The notes under the pieces were generated by a model that made no database searches, was not told where the DNA came from, and saw only the letters and a list, made by a program, of their open reading frames with translations. DNA of 64,000 nucleotides, from positions 1 through 64,000 of the forward strand of contig DOUP01000061.1 in the NCBI GenBank assembly GCA_003520545.1, read 5' to 3'. The DNA comes from Maritimibacter sp. (GTDB lineage: Bacteria > Pseudomonadota > Alphaproteobacteria > Rhodobacterales > Rhodobacteraceae). How positions within the stretch are numbered: position 1 is the first letter of the stretch; each line of letters starts with the position of its first letter. Both the position numbers and the translations under genes were made by a program. Below, piece after piece: positions 35,709-43,487 of the stretch.

Positions 35709-36350
35709 TCAGACGGTCATGTACCGGAGAATGGATGTAACGATCTCTTCCCGCATCTTTTCCTGCCCCTCTTCGGTGAAAAGCTCGGGGCCGAACTTGG
35801 TCGAGTAGCTCGGGCGGTTCGACACGTTGTAAAAGGCCTGCGCCTGAATCTGCCAATGCAGGAACATCGGGTCGATGCCCATTCGAAACACGCCTTGCTC
35901 CTGCCCTCGTTCCAATATCCGTCTGAGTCGGCGCATGGCGGTCAGGTTCAGGTCGCGGATGAAGTCGGACTTCTTGAGGTATTCGGCGTGTTGCACGTTT
36001 TCGCACAACACCATGCGTATCAAATCCGAATGGTTGCGGTGGTGATCGAAGAAGAACCGCACGAGGCTCGCGATCGCTTCATCAACGGGCATTCCGTCAA
36101 TGTCGATATCTATTTCACTGGCACGCATCTGGGCATAGGCGGCCTCAAGCGCCGCGATGTAGAGGCCTTCCTTGTCTCCGAAGTAGTAGTAGATCATGCG
36201 CTTCGAGGTCTTCGTCTTTTCGGCGATCTCATCGATTCGCGCACCTGCAAGACCCCGGTCCGCGAACTCGGACATCGCGACCGTCAGAATGTCGTGCTTT
36301 ACGCCTTCTGCGTCCTGTTTCCAGGTTTTACGCAGCTTTTCATCTTTCAT
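35709..36350 (-). CDS. TetR-family transcriptional regulator
   Basis: 213 residues. N-terminal HTH: ILTVAMSEFADRGLAGARIDE, IAEKTKTSKRMIYYYFGDKEGLY. The C-terminal ligand domain is helical with several His and Phe (FFFDHHRNHSDLIRM) and resembles the TetR_C subgroup near pyrimidine or aromatic catabolism genes. The target is not obvious; a 6-bp inverted repeat at 36483-36497 in its upstream region is a candidate operator. Divergent from the DUF2793 gene 260 bases away. Confidence 0.9.
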   Translation of the reverse strand: MKDEKLRKTWKQDAEGVKHDILTVAMSEFADRGLAGARIDEIAEKTKTSKRMIYYYFGDKEGLYIAALEAAYAQMRASEIDIDIDGMPVDEAIASLVRFFFDHHRNHSDLIRMVLCENVQHAEYLKKSDFIRDLNLTAMRRLRRILERGQEQGVFRMGIDPMFLHWQIQAQAFYNVSNRPSYSTKFGPELFTEEGQEKMREEIVTSILRYMTV

Positions 36351-36482
36351 TTTTCCACGTCCCGCTCACCAAATCATTCTGCCCCCTGCGGTCAAAATGG
36401 GGCCGATATCTTGTGTCTGCAAGTCAGTTTTTCCTTACCCTAAAAAATTATTTATTACGATCAATAACTTAACATGGTCACT

Positions 36483-36497
36483 TTCACGATACGTGAA
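36483..36497. promoter_or_regulatory. Palindrome TTCACG-ATA-CGTGAA, possible TetR operator
   Basis: Perfect 6-bp arms separated by three bases, in the AT-rich gap between tetR and the DUF2793 gene. Size and symmetry fit a TetR-dimer half-operator. Assignment rests on position only. Confidence 0.5.
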
Positions 36498-36514
36498 TGG
36501 GACAGATGTCTTTA

Positions 36515-36529
36515 TTAACAAAGGGTTAA
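36515..36529. promoter_or_regulatory. CtrA-type binding site
   Basis: TTAA-CAAAGGG-TTAA matches the full CtrA box TTAA-N7-TTAA without a mismatch. It lies 82 bases before the DUF2793 gene ATG, a suitable distance for a promoter element. In Rhodobacterales CtrA controls motility and gene-transfer-agent-related functions. Confidence 0.65.
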
Positions 36530-36610
36530 TGTCTCCGAGCGGTACAATAAGGTTTTTCGGGAGCCTCGAAGGATAAGTGTCAGAAAAGCCACTAACCGTG
36601 AGGACGCTCC

Positions 36611-37594
36611 ATGTCGCAGGCATCGCCCCGGCTCAATCTCCCGTTTCTGCAGCCAGCACAGGCCCAAAAACACGTCACCCATAACGAAGCGCTCAAGCTG
36701 CTCGACGCGCTTGTTCATTTGACCGTCACCTCCTTTGGCGCGACCACGCCACCCGGTAATCCGCAGGACGGCGATTGTTACGCGCTTGGCCCTTCGGCAA
36801 CCGGCGGCTGGGCCGGCGAAGACGGCAAGATCGCCTATTGGCTCGATAGCGGCTGGCAATTCCTCGCCCCGCAGAGCGGTTGGCTTGCCGTCGAAATCGG
36901 CACGACCGAAGTCATGGTCCATGATGGTACAGATTGGGTGCCGGCCTCGGCAACGATGGATCTCGACAATCTCGCAGGCGTCGGGGTCAACACCACCGCC
37001 GACCCGACGAACCGCCTGTCAATCAGCGCCCCCGCGACCCTCCTCAACCACGAGGGCGCAGGCCATCAATTGAAAATCAACAAGGCCAGCTCGGGCGACA
37101 CCGCGTCGCTCCTGTTCCAAACGAACTGGTCCGGTCGCGCCGAGATGGGGCTCGCCGGGAATGACGCGTTTTCGATCAAGGTCAGCGCGGATGGCACGTC
37201 TTGGGACGAAGTGTTGTCGATCGGCGCGGGCGCAGGCGTCGTCACGACCGATACGATGGTCGGCACGGTCGCTGCCAGCCCGGGCCCGGGCAACGCGGTG
37301 ATCGAAACCGGATCGGGTGCGAACGGCAGCTACACCAAGTTCGCCGATGGCACGTTGATCTGCCGGCTCGACAGCTTCGCCACGGCAAATGCCGCCACCA
37401 CGACATGGACCCTGCCGGAGAGCTTCGTCTCCACATCCTATTGCGTCACCGCCACGGTGCTCGGGTCCACGCCAGCCGTCGCGACGGTCTCATCCAAAAC
37501 ACTGGGATCGGTCGACATCGAGAGCTTTGACCTTACCGGATCAGATGCCGCTACTCCCGACGTCTCCGTCATCGCGATCGGCCGCTGGGTCTGA
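36611..37594 (+). CDS. DUF2793 protein with phage tail-fibre/spike-like C-terminus
   Basis: 327 residues. The N-terminal half is DUF2793: SPRLNLPFLQPAQAQKHVTH, NEALKLLDALVHL, PPGNPQDGDCYALG, AYWLDSGWQFLAPQSG. From about residue 235 the sequence (SGANGSYTKFADGTLIC, TTTWTLPESFVSTSYC) looks like the C-terminal domain of phage tail fibres. There is no signal peptide. Such genes occur in Rhodobacteraceae as phage or gene-transfer-agent adhesion proteins, and the CtrA box upstream supports a GTA-linked role by inference. It stands alone, and no other phage gene is nearby. Confidence 0.8.
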   Translation: MSQASPRLNLPFLQPAQAQKHVTHNEALKLLDALVHLTVTSFGATTPPGNPQDGDCYALGPSATGGWAGEDGKIAYWLDSGWQFLAPQSGWLAVEIGTTEVMVHDGTDWVPASATMDLDNLAGVGVNTTADPTNRLSISAPATLLNHEGAGHQLKINKASSGDTASLLFQTNWSGRAEMGLAGNDAFSIKVSADGTSWDEVLSIGAGAGVVTTDTMVGTVAASPGPGNAVIETGSGANGSYTKFADGTLICRLDSFATANAATTTWTLPESFVSTSYCVTATVLGSTPAVATVSSKTLGSVDIESFDLTGSDAATPDVSVIAIGRWV

Positions 37595-37606
37595 CCAATC
37601 TGCCAC

Positions 37607-37631
37607 GGCTGCGCGAAATCCTCGCGCAGCC
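37607..37631 (+). terminator. Hairpin after the DUF2793 gene
   Basis: GGCTGCGCGA, loop AATCC, TCGCGCAGCC: a perfect 10-bp stem 12 bases after the stop codon. No T-run follows, so it may depend on Rho or act as an RNA 3' end. Confidence 0.6.
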
Positions 37632-37686
37632 CTCTGTGCGGAAAGAGTAAAGCCGTGTAAGTCAGCCCAAACAAAGGGCGAAACCC

Positions 37687-38124
37687 ATGGCGAAGACGAT
37701 CCATATCCTGAACGGTCCCAACCTGAACCTCCTGGGGAAACGGCAGCCGGAAATCTACGGCGCGGACACGCTTGCGGACGTGGAAACCGCCTGCGCCGCG
37801 CTGGGGCGCGACCTCGGACTTGGCACGGAGCTCTTCCAGTCGAACCATGAGGGAGAGATCGTCGAGATGGTGCACCGCGCCCGCGATACCGCGGACGGCA
37901 TCATCATCAACCCTGCTGCCTACACCCACACCTCTGTCGCGATCCTTGATGCGCTCAACACCTTCGAAGGCCCGGTGATCGAGGTCCATATCTCGAACGT
38001 CCACAAACGCGAAGCCTTCCGACATCATTCCTATGTTTCGTTGCGTGCCGATGGCGTGATCGCCGGTCTGGGCGTCGAGGGATATGAACTCGCCCTCCGG
38101 CGCATGGCGACACTCCTCGCATGA
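37687..38124 (+). CDS. aroQ: Type II 3-dehydroquinate dehydratase
   Basis: 145 residues, the standard dodecameric type II size. Third step of the shikimate pathway. Motifs: [19 protein letters not shown] (with the catalytic Tyr at its end), [14 protein letters not shown], and [17 protein letters not shown] followed by [17 protein letters not shown] (catalytic His). The stop overlaps the aroE start (ATGA). Confidence 0.97.
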   Translation: MAKTIHILNGPNLNLLGKRQPEIYGADTLADVETACAALGRDLGLGTELFQSNHEGEIVEMVHRARDTADGIIINPAAYTHTSVAILDALNTFEGPVIEVHISNVHKREAFRHHSYVSLRADGVIAGLGVEGYELALRRMATLLA

Positions 38125-38936
38125 CCGACCGTTACGCCGTGTTCGGCAACCCGCTGAGCCACACCAAGTCGCCTTTCATTCATACCGCGTTTGCCCGCCA
38201 ATTCGGCGACGATATGTCCTATACGGCGATCGAAGCCCCGCGCGACGGGTTCGCGGACAGCGTGCATCGCTTCATCGGAGAGGGCGGACGTGGAATCAAC
38301 GTTACCGTTCCGTTCAAGATCGAGGCCTTCGCGCTCGCCACGGAGGCCCGAGACGCCGCAGCGATCTGTGGGGCCTCCAACTGCCTGAAATTCGAAGACG
38401 GAAAGATCATCGCGGAAAACTTCGATGGGGTCGGTCTTGTCCGCGACATCTCTGAAAACCTCGGCCACGACCTGACCGGAAAGCGTATCCTGTTCGCAGG
38501 CGCAGGTGGCGCAACGCGCGGTGCGGTGGCTCCATTCCTCGCGGCAGGCGTCCACAGCGTCACCATCGCCAACCGCACCGTGGCAAAAGCAGACGCAATC
38601 CGCGGTCTGCTCTCGGACCGAGGCACGATCCACACAACCAGTTACGACGCAGCCTCCGGTTCGTTCGACATCGTCCTGAACTCCACAACAACCAGCCTGA
38701 CGGGCAACAAGCCCCCGCTTCCGCCTTCGGTCTTCGACGGTGCGGCACTGGCCTATGACCTCGTCTACGGCAAAGGCCTGACCCCGTTCCTTGCGGATGC
38801 GAAAGCGCAAGGTGCGGAGGTTGCCGATGGCGTCGGGATGCTGGTGGAGCAAGCGGCAGAGGCATATCTTTGGTGGCGCGGGCAAAGGCCGGACACCGCG
38901 CAAGTCATCGAAGAGATGACCATCCCCCTCACCTGA
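38121..38936 (+). CDS. aroE: Shikimate dehydrogenase (NADP+)
   Basis: 271 residues. It reduces 3-dehydroshikimate. Motifs: [20 protein letters not shown] (shikimate-binding Ser/Ser), [12 protein letters not shown] (catalytic Lys in the VPFK motif), [17 protein letters not shown] (NADP-binding GAGGA) and NRTVAKAD. It overlaps aroQ by four bases, so consecutive shikimate steps are expressed together. A composite hairpin follows, in the convergent gap with the SDR gene. Confidence 0.97.
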   Translation: MTDRYAVFGNPLSHTKSPFIHTAFARQFGDDMSYTAIEAPRDGFADSVHRFIGEGGRGINVTVPFKIEAFALATEARDAAAICGASNCLKFEDGKIIAENFDGVGLVRDISENLGHDLTGKRILFAGAGGATRGAVAPFLAAGVHSVTIANRTVAKADAIRGLLSDRGTIHTTSYDAASGSFDIVLNSTTTSLTGNKPPLPPSVFDGAALAYDLVYGKGLTPFLADAKAQGAEVADGVGMLVEQAAEAYLWWRGQRPDTAQVIEEMTIPLT

Positions 38937-38955
38937 TCCTTTCTCTGGTTTGAAA

Positions 38956-39040
38956 ATACCTCGGGGAGGAGCCTGTTCTTTGCCCGCAAAGAACAGGCGG
39001 AGGGGCAGCGCCCCTCGCCACCGCGACGGGGCGAAGCCCC
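38956..39040 (-). terminator. Composite 3'-end hairpin block, second copy
   Basis: On the plus strand: AAATACCTCGGGG, a 13-bp stem GCCTGTTCTTTGC/GCAAAGAACAGGC, then GGGGCAGCGCCCC, and further on GGGGCGAAGCCCC. It lies between the convergent aroE and SDR genes. The outer parts match the block at 2088-2141, while the central stem is different. It is probably a terminator of the minus-strand gene. Confidence 0.55.
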
Positions 39041-39047
39041 GGCGCAA

Positions 39048-39788
39048 TCAAACAAGCCCTTTGAAAAACCCATGAAACCACGAGATCGGCAGGTGCTGCC
39101 CGACCGTAAACATCCATGAAAACGGACGCGGGAAGCTGTAGGAAAACCTGCGCTTGTCGATCGCCCGCATCACGTGATCGGCGGCTTCCTCAGGCTGCAT
39201 GAGCTGGGGCATCTTGAATTCGTTCTTCTCGGTCAGCCGCGTCTCGATGAACCCGGGGTTCATGCGCTGGACCAGGATATCGGTCTTCGACAGGTCGATC
39301 CGAAGGTTCTCGGCCGTGTGCATCACTGCGGCTTTGGACAGGCCGTATCCCACCGCACCCGGCAAACCTCGGAAGCCCGATAGCGAGCCGATCAGCGCGA
39401 TATGGCCGGTGTTCTTCTCCACGAACCGCGGCACGACTTCGCCCAGCACGTTCAGGCAGCCGGTTATGTTTGTCGCGACCATCAGGCGCGCGGCGTCGCC
39501 GTCCCACTCGGTGGATTTCATCGGCTCATAGGCTCCGACCGAATACACGAATCCATCGAAATCACCGGCCTCTTTGGCTGCATTAGAGACTGATTCCGGA
39601 TCTGTCACATCCACCGGCACGACACGTGCGTCGCGACACTCGGCGGCAAGATCCTTCAGCCGATCCTCGCTCCGTGCCGACAGAACGAGCGACGCACCGC
39701 GCGCGTCCAATGATTTGGCGAGCGCACGACCCAGCCCTTCGGAAGCGCCGACGAGCCAGTATTTCTTTGCAGGAAGGTCTTTTGTCAT
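39048..39788 (-). CDS. Short-chain dehydrogenase/reductase of the RpoE-linked operon
   Basis: 246 residues, classical SDR size. NAD(P) motif GASEGLGRALAKSLD, the NNAG-like region, catalytic Ser in ALIGSLSGFRG and the YxxxK pair in GYGLSKAA. It ends with a hydrophobic/aromatic tail (FSWMFTVGQHLPISWFHGFF) that may touch membranes. It is the last of three minus-strand genes (FAD oxidoreductase, DUF1365, SDR). In R. sphaeroides homologues of these are, from memory, in one singlet-oxygen RpoE-regulated operon. Confidence 0.88.
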   Translation of the reverse strand: MTKDLPAKKYWLVGASEGLGRALAKSLDARGASLVLSARSEDRLKDLAAECRDARVVPVDVTDPESVSNAAKEAGDFDGFVYSVGAYEPMKSTEWDGDAARLMVATNITGCLNVLGEVVPRFVEKNTGHIALIGSLSGFRGLPGAVGYGLSKAAVMHTAENLRIDLSKTDILVQRMNPGFIETRLTEKNEFKMPQLMQPEEAADHVMRAIDKRRFSYSFPRPFSWMFTVGQHLPISWFHGFFKGLV

Positions 39789-39821
39789 GGAGAGCTAACG
39801 TCGGGGTCCAGCCCCGGTTCC

Positions 39822-40574
39822 CTAGGTGACTTCTTCGGTGGGGGGTTCAGGGCGTTTGCGGAACGCCGCGCCCTTTGCTTTCAGTTTTGCGGCCTGCCAG
39901 ATGATGAGCGCCATCACCCGCAGTGCCCCGGTCGGGCGCCGGACCGCGGCCCCCAGGAACCCGCGATAGCGAAGCGGCTTGAGCGGACCAGTCAGCGTTG
40001 CGACCAGCCCCTTGTTGCCGTCGACGAGGTCGATGGTGATCCCGATCTTGTCCTCGGTCACGTTGAACCGGAAGCGGTAATCGCCCGAGATTTCCTGGAA
40101 CGGCGAGACGTGGAACACCTTTCGCGAGGTCAGCACATCACCCACCCCAATCGGTGCAAACCCGTCCTTGGCACAGAGGTAGGAATGCCTGTCGCCCATG
40201 GTGTTGTTCACTTCGGCAATCACGGCCACCAGATCGTCACCCTTCATCGCGAACCAGAAGGCGACCGGGTTGAACCAGAACCCCAGGAAACGCGGCTGGG
40301 CAAGAAGCAGGACCTTCACACCGGCCAGCGACAGGCCGGCATTGGCAAAGACGCGTTGCGCCCAGGCCACGCCCTCGCCATCCCCACGCGGGCCACCGTG
40401 ATCTGTATCGTGAAGCGAAAAGATGCCCCACGAATTGCGCGCGAACAGCGGCGGGAGGTCGGCGGTGTCGTTTGGGTCGATCAGAAGGTAGTCCACCCCG
40501 TAGGTGAACGCGTTCTTGATCGCACCCTTTCGCGCATGGGTTGTCGACCCGCGCATATGTCGATGTCCGTTCAT
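39822..40574 (-). CDS. DUF1365-family protein
   Basis: 250 residues. DUF1365 features: HMRGSTTHARKGAIKNAFTY near the N-terminus, LAQPRFLGFWFNPVAFWF (the strongest family signature) and FHVSPFQEISGDYRFRF. Found next to flavin oxidoreductases and cyclopropane/furan-fatty-acid enzymes in many proteobacteria; its biochemical role is not settled. Start and preceding stop overlap (ATGA). Confidence 0.9.
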   Translation of the reverse strand: MNGHRHMRGSTTHARKGAIKNAFTYGVDYLLIDPNDTADLPPLFARNSWGIFSLHDTDHGGPRGDGEGVAWAQRVFANAGLSLAGVKVLLLAQPRFLGFWFNPVAFWFAMKGDDLVAVIAEVNNTMGDRHSYLCAKDGFAPIGVGDVLTSRKVFHVSPFQEISGDYRFRFNVTEDKIGITIDLVDGNKGLVATLTGPLKPLRYRGFLGAAVRRPTGALRVMALIIWQAAKLKAKGAAFRKRPEPPTEEVT

Positions 40575-41863
40575 TCAGCCGCCACTGCCATGTTTGCCGC
40601 CTGGATACCATCCGCGACCGCGACGCCGGAGGAGAACCCATCCTCATGGAAGCCGTAGCGCGTATAGGCGCCTGCATACCACGTTCCGTTCTGCCCCTGC
40701 ATCTCGCGCAACTGGTTCTGGGCACGCAGGGCGGCCCGATCGAAGACCGGGTGGCGGAAGTTGGCCTGGTCGTAGATCGTCTCTTCGCGGACCGCCTGCG
40801 CCGGGTTCAGTGTGATGAAGAGCGGGTCGCTCTCGGGAATGTTCTGCAACCTGTTCATCCAGTAGCTGACCCCGATCTGATCCCGGTCGTCACGGGTGTC
40901 GGCCTGGTAGTTCCACGACGACCAGCAGCGTTTGCGGTTCGGCATCTGGGTCCGGTCACAATGGAGGAAAACCGAATTTTCCTGGTAATTGAGATTGCCC
41001 AGCGCGGCGCGTTCTTCCGCCGTGGGATTGGCCAATAGCCGCAGCGCGTCGTCAGAATGGGTCGCGAACACGACTTGGTCGAACACTTCACTTGGGCCGT
41101 TTTGGGCTTGAATAGTGACTTGTCCGGGGGTGCGCACCACCGACCGAACCGGCGTTCCCGCCCGCAGGGTCACACCCTTGGCGCGCAGGTTCTCGACCAG
41201 GCGGTTCACATACTGAACAGACCCGCCGTCGATGGTCATCCACTGATGTTGCTCCCATCCGAGAAGCGCGTGGTTGCGGAAGAAGTTGACGAGGCTTTTC
41301 GCCGGGAACCCCCGGATTTCGGCGGTGGACGTCGACCAGATCGCCCCGCACATCGGCATCAGGTAGTAACGCTGAAACCATTCGCCCAGCTCCATGACCT
41401 CGACCAGATCGGCGATGGTCATGTCGTCGGACGACGCAAAGCCTTCCACGTCGCGGTTGAACCGGGTCAGATCGCGGATCATCTGGATGAACCTGGGCCG
41501 CGCGACGTTGCGGCGCTGACCGAAGATCGAATTGATCGACTGAAGCGAATACTCCATCGCCCCACCGTCCACGGTGGCGCCAAAACTCATGTCGGATTTC
41601 GCAACCGGCACGTCCAGGGCATCGAGCATCCGGGTGAAATGCGGGTAGGTTTCGTAGTTGAACACGATGAAGCCGGTATCCACAGGCTGATCCCCGTTCC
41701 TGCCTGCCATCACGGTGCGCGCATGGCCACCCAAACGCGTCTCCGCCTCGTACAGCGTAACGTCATGGGTCGCACCCAGATGATATGCGGCGGCCAGTCC
41801 GGACACACCTCCGCCGATCACGGCAATGCGTTGTTGTCTTTGAAGGGGGGCGTCGAACGACAT
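40571..41863 (-). CDS. FAD-dependent amine-oxidase-like oxidoreductase
   Basis: 430 residues. FAD dinucleotide motif IAVIGGGVSGLAAAYHLGATH at residues 13-33 and YEAETRLGGHARTV just after; C-terminal FAD region WYAGAYTRYGFHEDGFSSG. Members of this family pair with DUF1365 and cyclopropane-type methyltransferases and are thought to work on membrane fatty acids. The promoter at 41890-41917 (minus strand) matches the RpoE type, and the gene is divergent from rpoE. Confidence 0.9.
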   Translation of the reverse strand: MSFDAPLQRQQRIAVIGGGVSGLAAAYHLGATHDVTLYEAETRLGGHARTVMAGRNGDQPVDTGFIVFNYETYPHFTRMLDALDVPVAKSDMSFGATVDGGAMEYSLQSINSIFGQRRNVARPRFIQMIRDLTRFNRDVEGFASSDDMTIADLVEVMELGEWFQRYYLMPMCGAIWSTSTAEIRGFPAKSLVNFFRNHALLGWEQHQWMTIDGGSVQYVNRLVENLRAKGVTLRAGTPVRSVVRTPGQVTIQAQNGPSEVFDQVVFATHSDDALRLLANPTAEERAALGNLNYQENSVFLHCDRTQMPNRKRCWSSWNYQADTRDDRDQIGVSYWMNRLQNIPESDPLFITLNPAQAVREETIYDQANFRHPVFDRAALRAQNQLREMQGQNGTWYAGAYTRYGFHEDGFSSGVAVADGIQAANMAVAAE

Positions 41864-41889
41864 TCTCTATCCTCGTTGTATTTTCACTA

Positions 41890-41917
41890 CTTACGGATCG
41901 AGGGAAGATACGGATCA
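41890..41917 (-). promoter_or_regulatory. RpoE-type promoter of the FAD oxidoreductase operon
   Basis: On the minus strand: -35 TGATCC (41912-41917), 16 bases, then CGTAAG (41890-41895). This matches the known R. sphaeroides RpoE pattern (TGATCC and a TAAG/CGTA-type -10). The -35 faces that of the rpoE promoter across four bases. Confidence 0.75.
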
Positions 41918-41921
41918 AATG

Positions 41922-41949
41922 TGATCCAGGTTTCACAATCCGGCGTAGA
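41922..41949 (+). promoter_or_regulatory. RpoE-type promoter of rpoE-chrR (autoregulation)
   Basis: TGATCC (41922-41927), 16 bases, CGTAGA (41944-41949). Same spacing as the divergent promoter. With it, transcription would begin near 41956, which argues that translation of rpoE starts at a later codon or is leaderless. Confidence 0.72.
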
Positions 41950-42021
41950 CCGACTATGCTGAGTGTGAACGACGATAGACTTGCGAAGGAACAAACCACG
42001 CCCGAGGCGGGACTCCTGAGC

Positions 42022-42624
42022 ATGCAAACAGTTGAGAAAGCCCGCTTGGTGGCGACGAAATCGACCAAATCCGCACCGTACTCGGAGCAGACGCTCTGGA
42101 TGCTTGCGATACGAGACAACAGGGACAAGCGGGCTTTCGGCCTGCTGTTCGACCATTTCGCGCCGCGTCTGAAAGGCTTTGTCATCCGGGCGGGGGCTCC
42201 TGCTGGTCAGGCTGAAGACATCGTGCAGGACGTGATGCTCTCAGTGTGGCGCAAAGCGCATTTGTTCGATCCGGAACGGGCCCAGGTCTCGTCCTGGATC
42301 TACCAGGTGGCGCGAAACCGTCAGATCGACATTATCCGCAAGGAAGGGCGTCCGATGCCCGAAGCCTTGAAAGCGGAAGCAGAGGATCACGAACCTGATG
42401 CTGGGCAGGTGATCGCGTTGGAACAGGAAACCGGCGTCCTGCGCGAAGCGTTGGAGCGGCTCAACCCCGACCAGCGTGACATGATCGAGAAGGCTTACCT
42501 CGGTGAGCTGTCTCATAGCGATATCGCCGAGGCGACAGGCCTTCCGCTCGGGACGATCAAGTCCCGTATCCGTTTGGGGTTGGAGCGCCTTCGGCACGAA
42601 TTGAAGGATTTGAGGGAGAGATGA
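42022..42624 (+). CDS. rpoE: ECF sigma factor RpoE (singlet-oxygen response, ECF11-like)
   Basis: 200 residues from the ATG at 42022; the frame is open far upstream. An ATG at 41956 falls at the predicted transcription start. Region 2: AIRDNRDKRAFGLLFDHFAP, QAEDIVQDVMLSVWRKAHLF, RAQVSSWIYQVARNRQIDIIR. Region 4: DQRDMIEKAYLGELSHSDI and TGLPLGTIKSRIRLGLERL. It matches the R. sphaeroides RpoE I recall in order and wording. It is held inactive by ChrR and released by singlet oxygen. The stop overlaps the chrR start. It probably drives its own promoter and the divergent operon. Confidence 0.93.
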   Translation: MQTVEKARLVATKSTKSAPYSEQTLWMLAIRDNRDKRAFGLLFDHFAPRLKGFVIRAGAPAGQAEDIVQDVMLSVWRKAHLFDPERAQVSSWIYQVARNRQIDIIRKEGRPMPEALKAEAEDHEPDAGQVIALEQETGVLREALERLNPDQRDMIEKAYLGELSHSDIAEATGLPLGTIKSRIRLGLERLRHELKDLRER

Positions 42625-43268
42625 GCGAACAGATCTCACACCACATCCCTGACGCCCTGATGGCGTCCTACGTGGCGGGCAGCCTGCCCAAGCCCTTTGC
42701 GCTCGTCGTCGCAACACATGTGTCCATGTGCGACGAATGCCGTGCGAACCTGCTGGCCCATGAGGCTGCCGGAGGCGCCGTCTTGGAAACCATGGGCGAA
42801 GAGCCTTTGTCCGGTGACCTGCGCTCGCGCGTGATGGGCGCCCTGGACGAACAGATCGACGTGACCCCCGATGTGGCGGAAACCCCGCGCAAGGGCGTGT
42901 ACCCGGGGCCTGTCATGGCCGCGCTGAAAGGGTCCGATCCAAAGTGGAAAAAGCTCGGCGGTGGCGTGCGTCAATGCATCGTGGACATGGGTCTGGAAGG
43001 TTCGGCGCGCCTGCTGCATATCCCGGCCGGTCGTCCGGTGCCGGAGCACAGTCACGGCGGGCTGGAGCTTACCTTGGTTCTCCAGGGCGCGTTCTCGGAT
43101 GCAACGGGACGGTTCGACGTGGGCGACGTGGAAATCGCCGACGCCGATCTGGAGCACGTGCCGACCGCCGATGAAGGTCAGGATTGCATCTGTCTGGCCG
43201 CGACCGATGCGCCCTTGCGGTTCAGATCGTTCGTTCCACGAATCCTGCAACCGCTCTTCGCAATCTGA
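42621..43268 (+). CDS. chrR: Zinc anti-sigma factor ChrR
   Basis: 215 residues in two domains. The zinc anti-sigma domain has His8, His33, Cys37 and Cys40 (HVSMCDEC), each offset by two from the ligands known in R. sphaeroides ChrR. The C-terminal cupin carries EHSHGGLE and a later LEHVP, the equivalent metal histidines and glutamate. It binds RpoE and releases it when singlet oxygen is present. Start and rpoE stop overlap (ATGA). A strong terminator follows. Confidence 0.95.
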   Translation: MSEQISHHIPDALMASYVAGSLPKPFALVVATHVSMCDECRANLLAHEAAGGAVLETMGEEPLSGDLRSRVMGALDEQIDVTPDVAETPRKGVYPGPVMAALKGSDPKWKKLGGGVRQCIVDMGLEGSARLLHIPAGRPVPEHSHGGLELTLVLQGAFSDATGRFDVGDVEIADADLEHVPTADEGQDCICLAATDAPLRFRSFVPRILQPLFAI

Positions 43269-43291
43269 GCCAAGCGCGGAGCCAGCCCCAA

Positions 43292-43333
43292 AGGCCTGCC
43301 TACGTATTATCCCGTAGGCAGGCCTGATTTTTT
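43292..43333 (+). terminator. Intrinsic terminator of rpoE-chrR
   Basis: AGGCCTGCCTACG, 8-base loop, CGTAGGCAGGCCT: a perfect 13-bp stem, then GATTTTTT. Confidence 0.93.
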
Positions 43334-43414
43334 CTCGACGGCGACACAATTAACCGGGCATTTCAGCACAAAGCAGTCCAAAAGCGTTTGAAAATCCTGT
43401 CCTTCTGGCTAGGG

Positions 43415-43432
43415 TGTGCACAGGTCGTGTGC
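43415..43432. repeat. Short TGTGCACAGG match, copy C
   Basis: TGTGCACAGGTCGTGTGC shares the core TGTGCACAGGT.GTG with the repeats at 9127-9183 and 48986-49042. It lies 56 bases before the TRAP binding-protein gene, where a regulatory site could act. Confidence 0.4.
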
Positions 43433-43487
43433 CCAACCGCACATACCTCAAAAAATACATGACTGACGTCATTTGGAGGAGGATACC

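Noticed and set aside
35521..36006. 161-codon minus-strand frame near tetR
   Set aside because: Overlaps the tetR coding frame in another phase and has no protein features.
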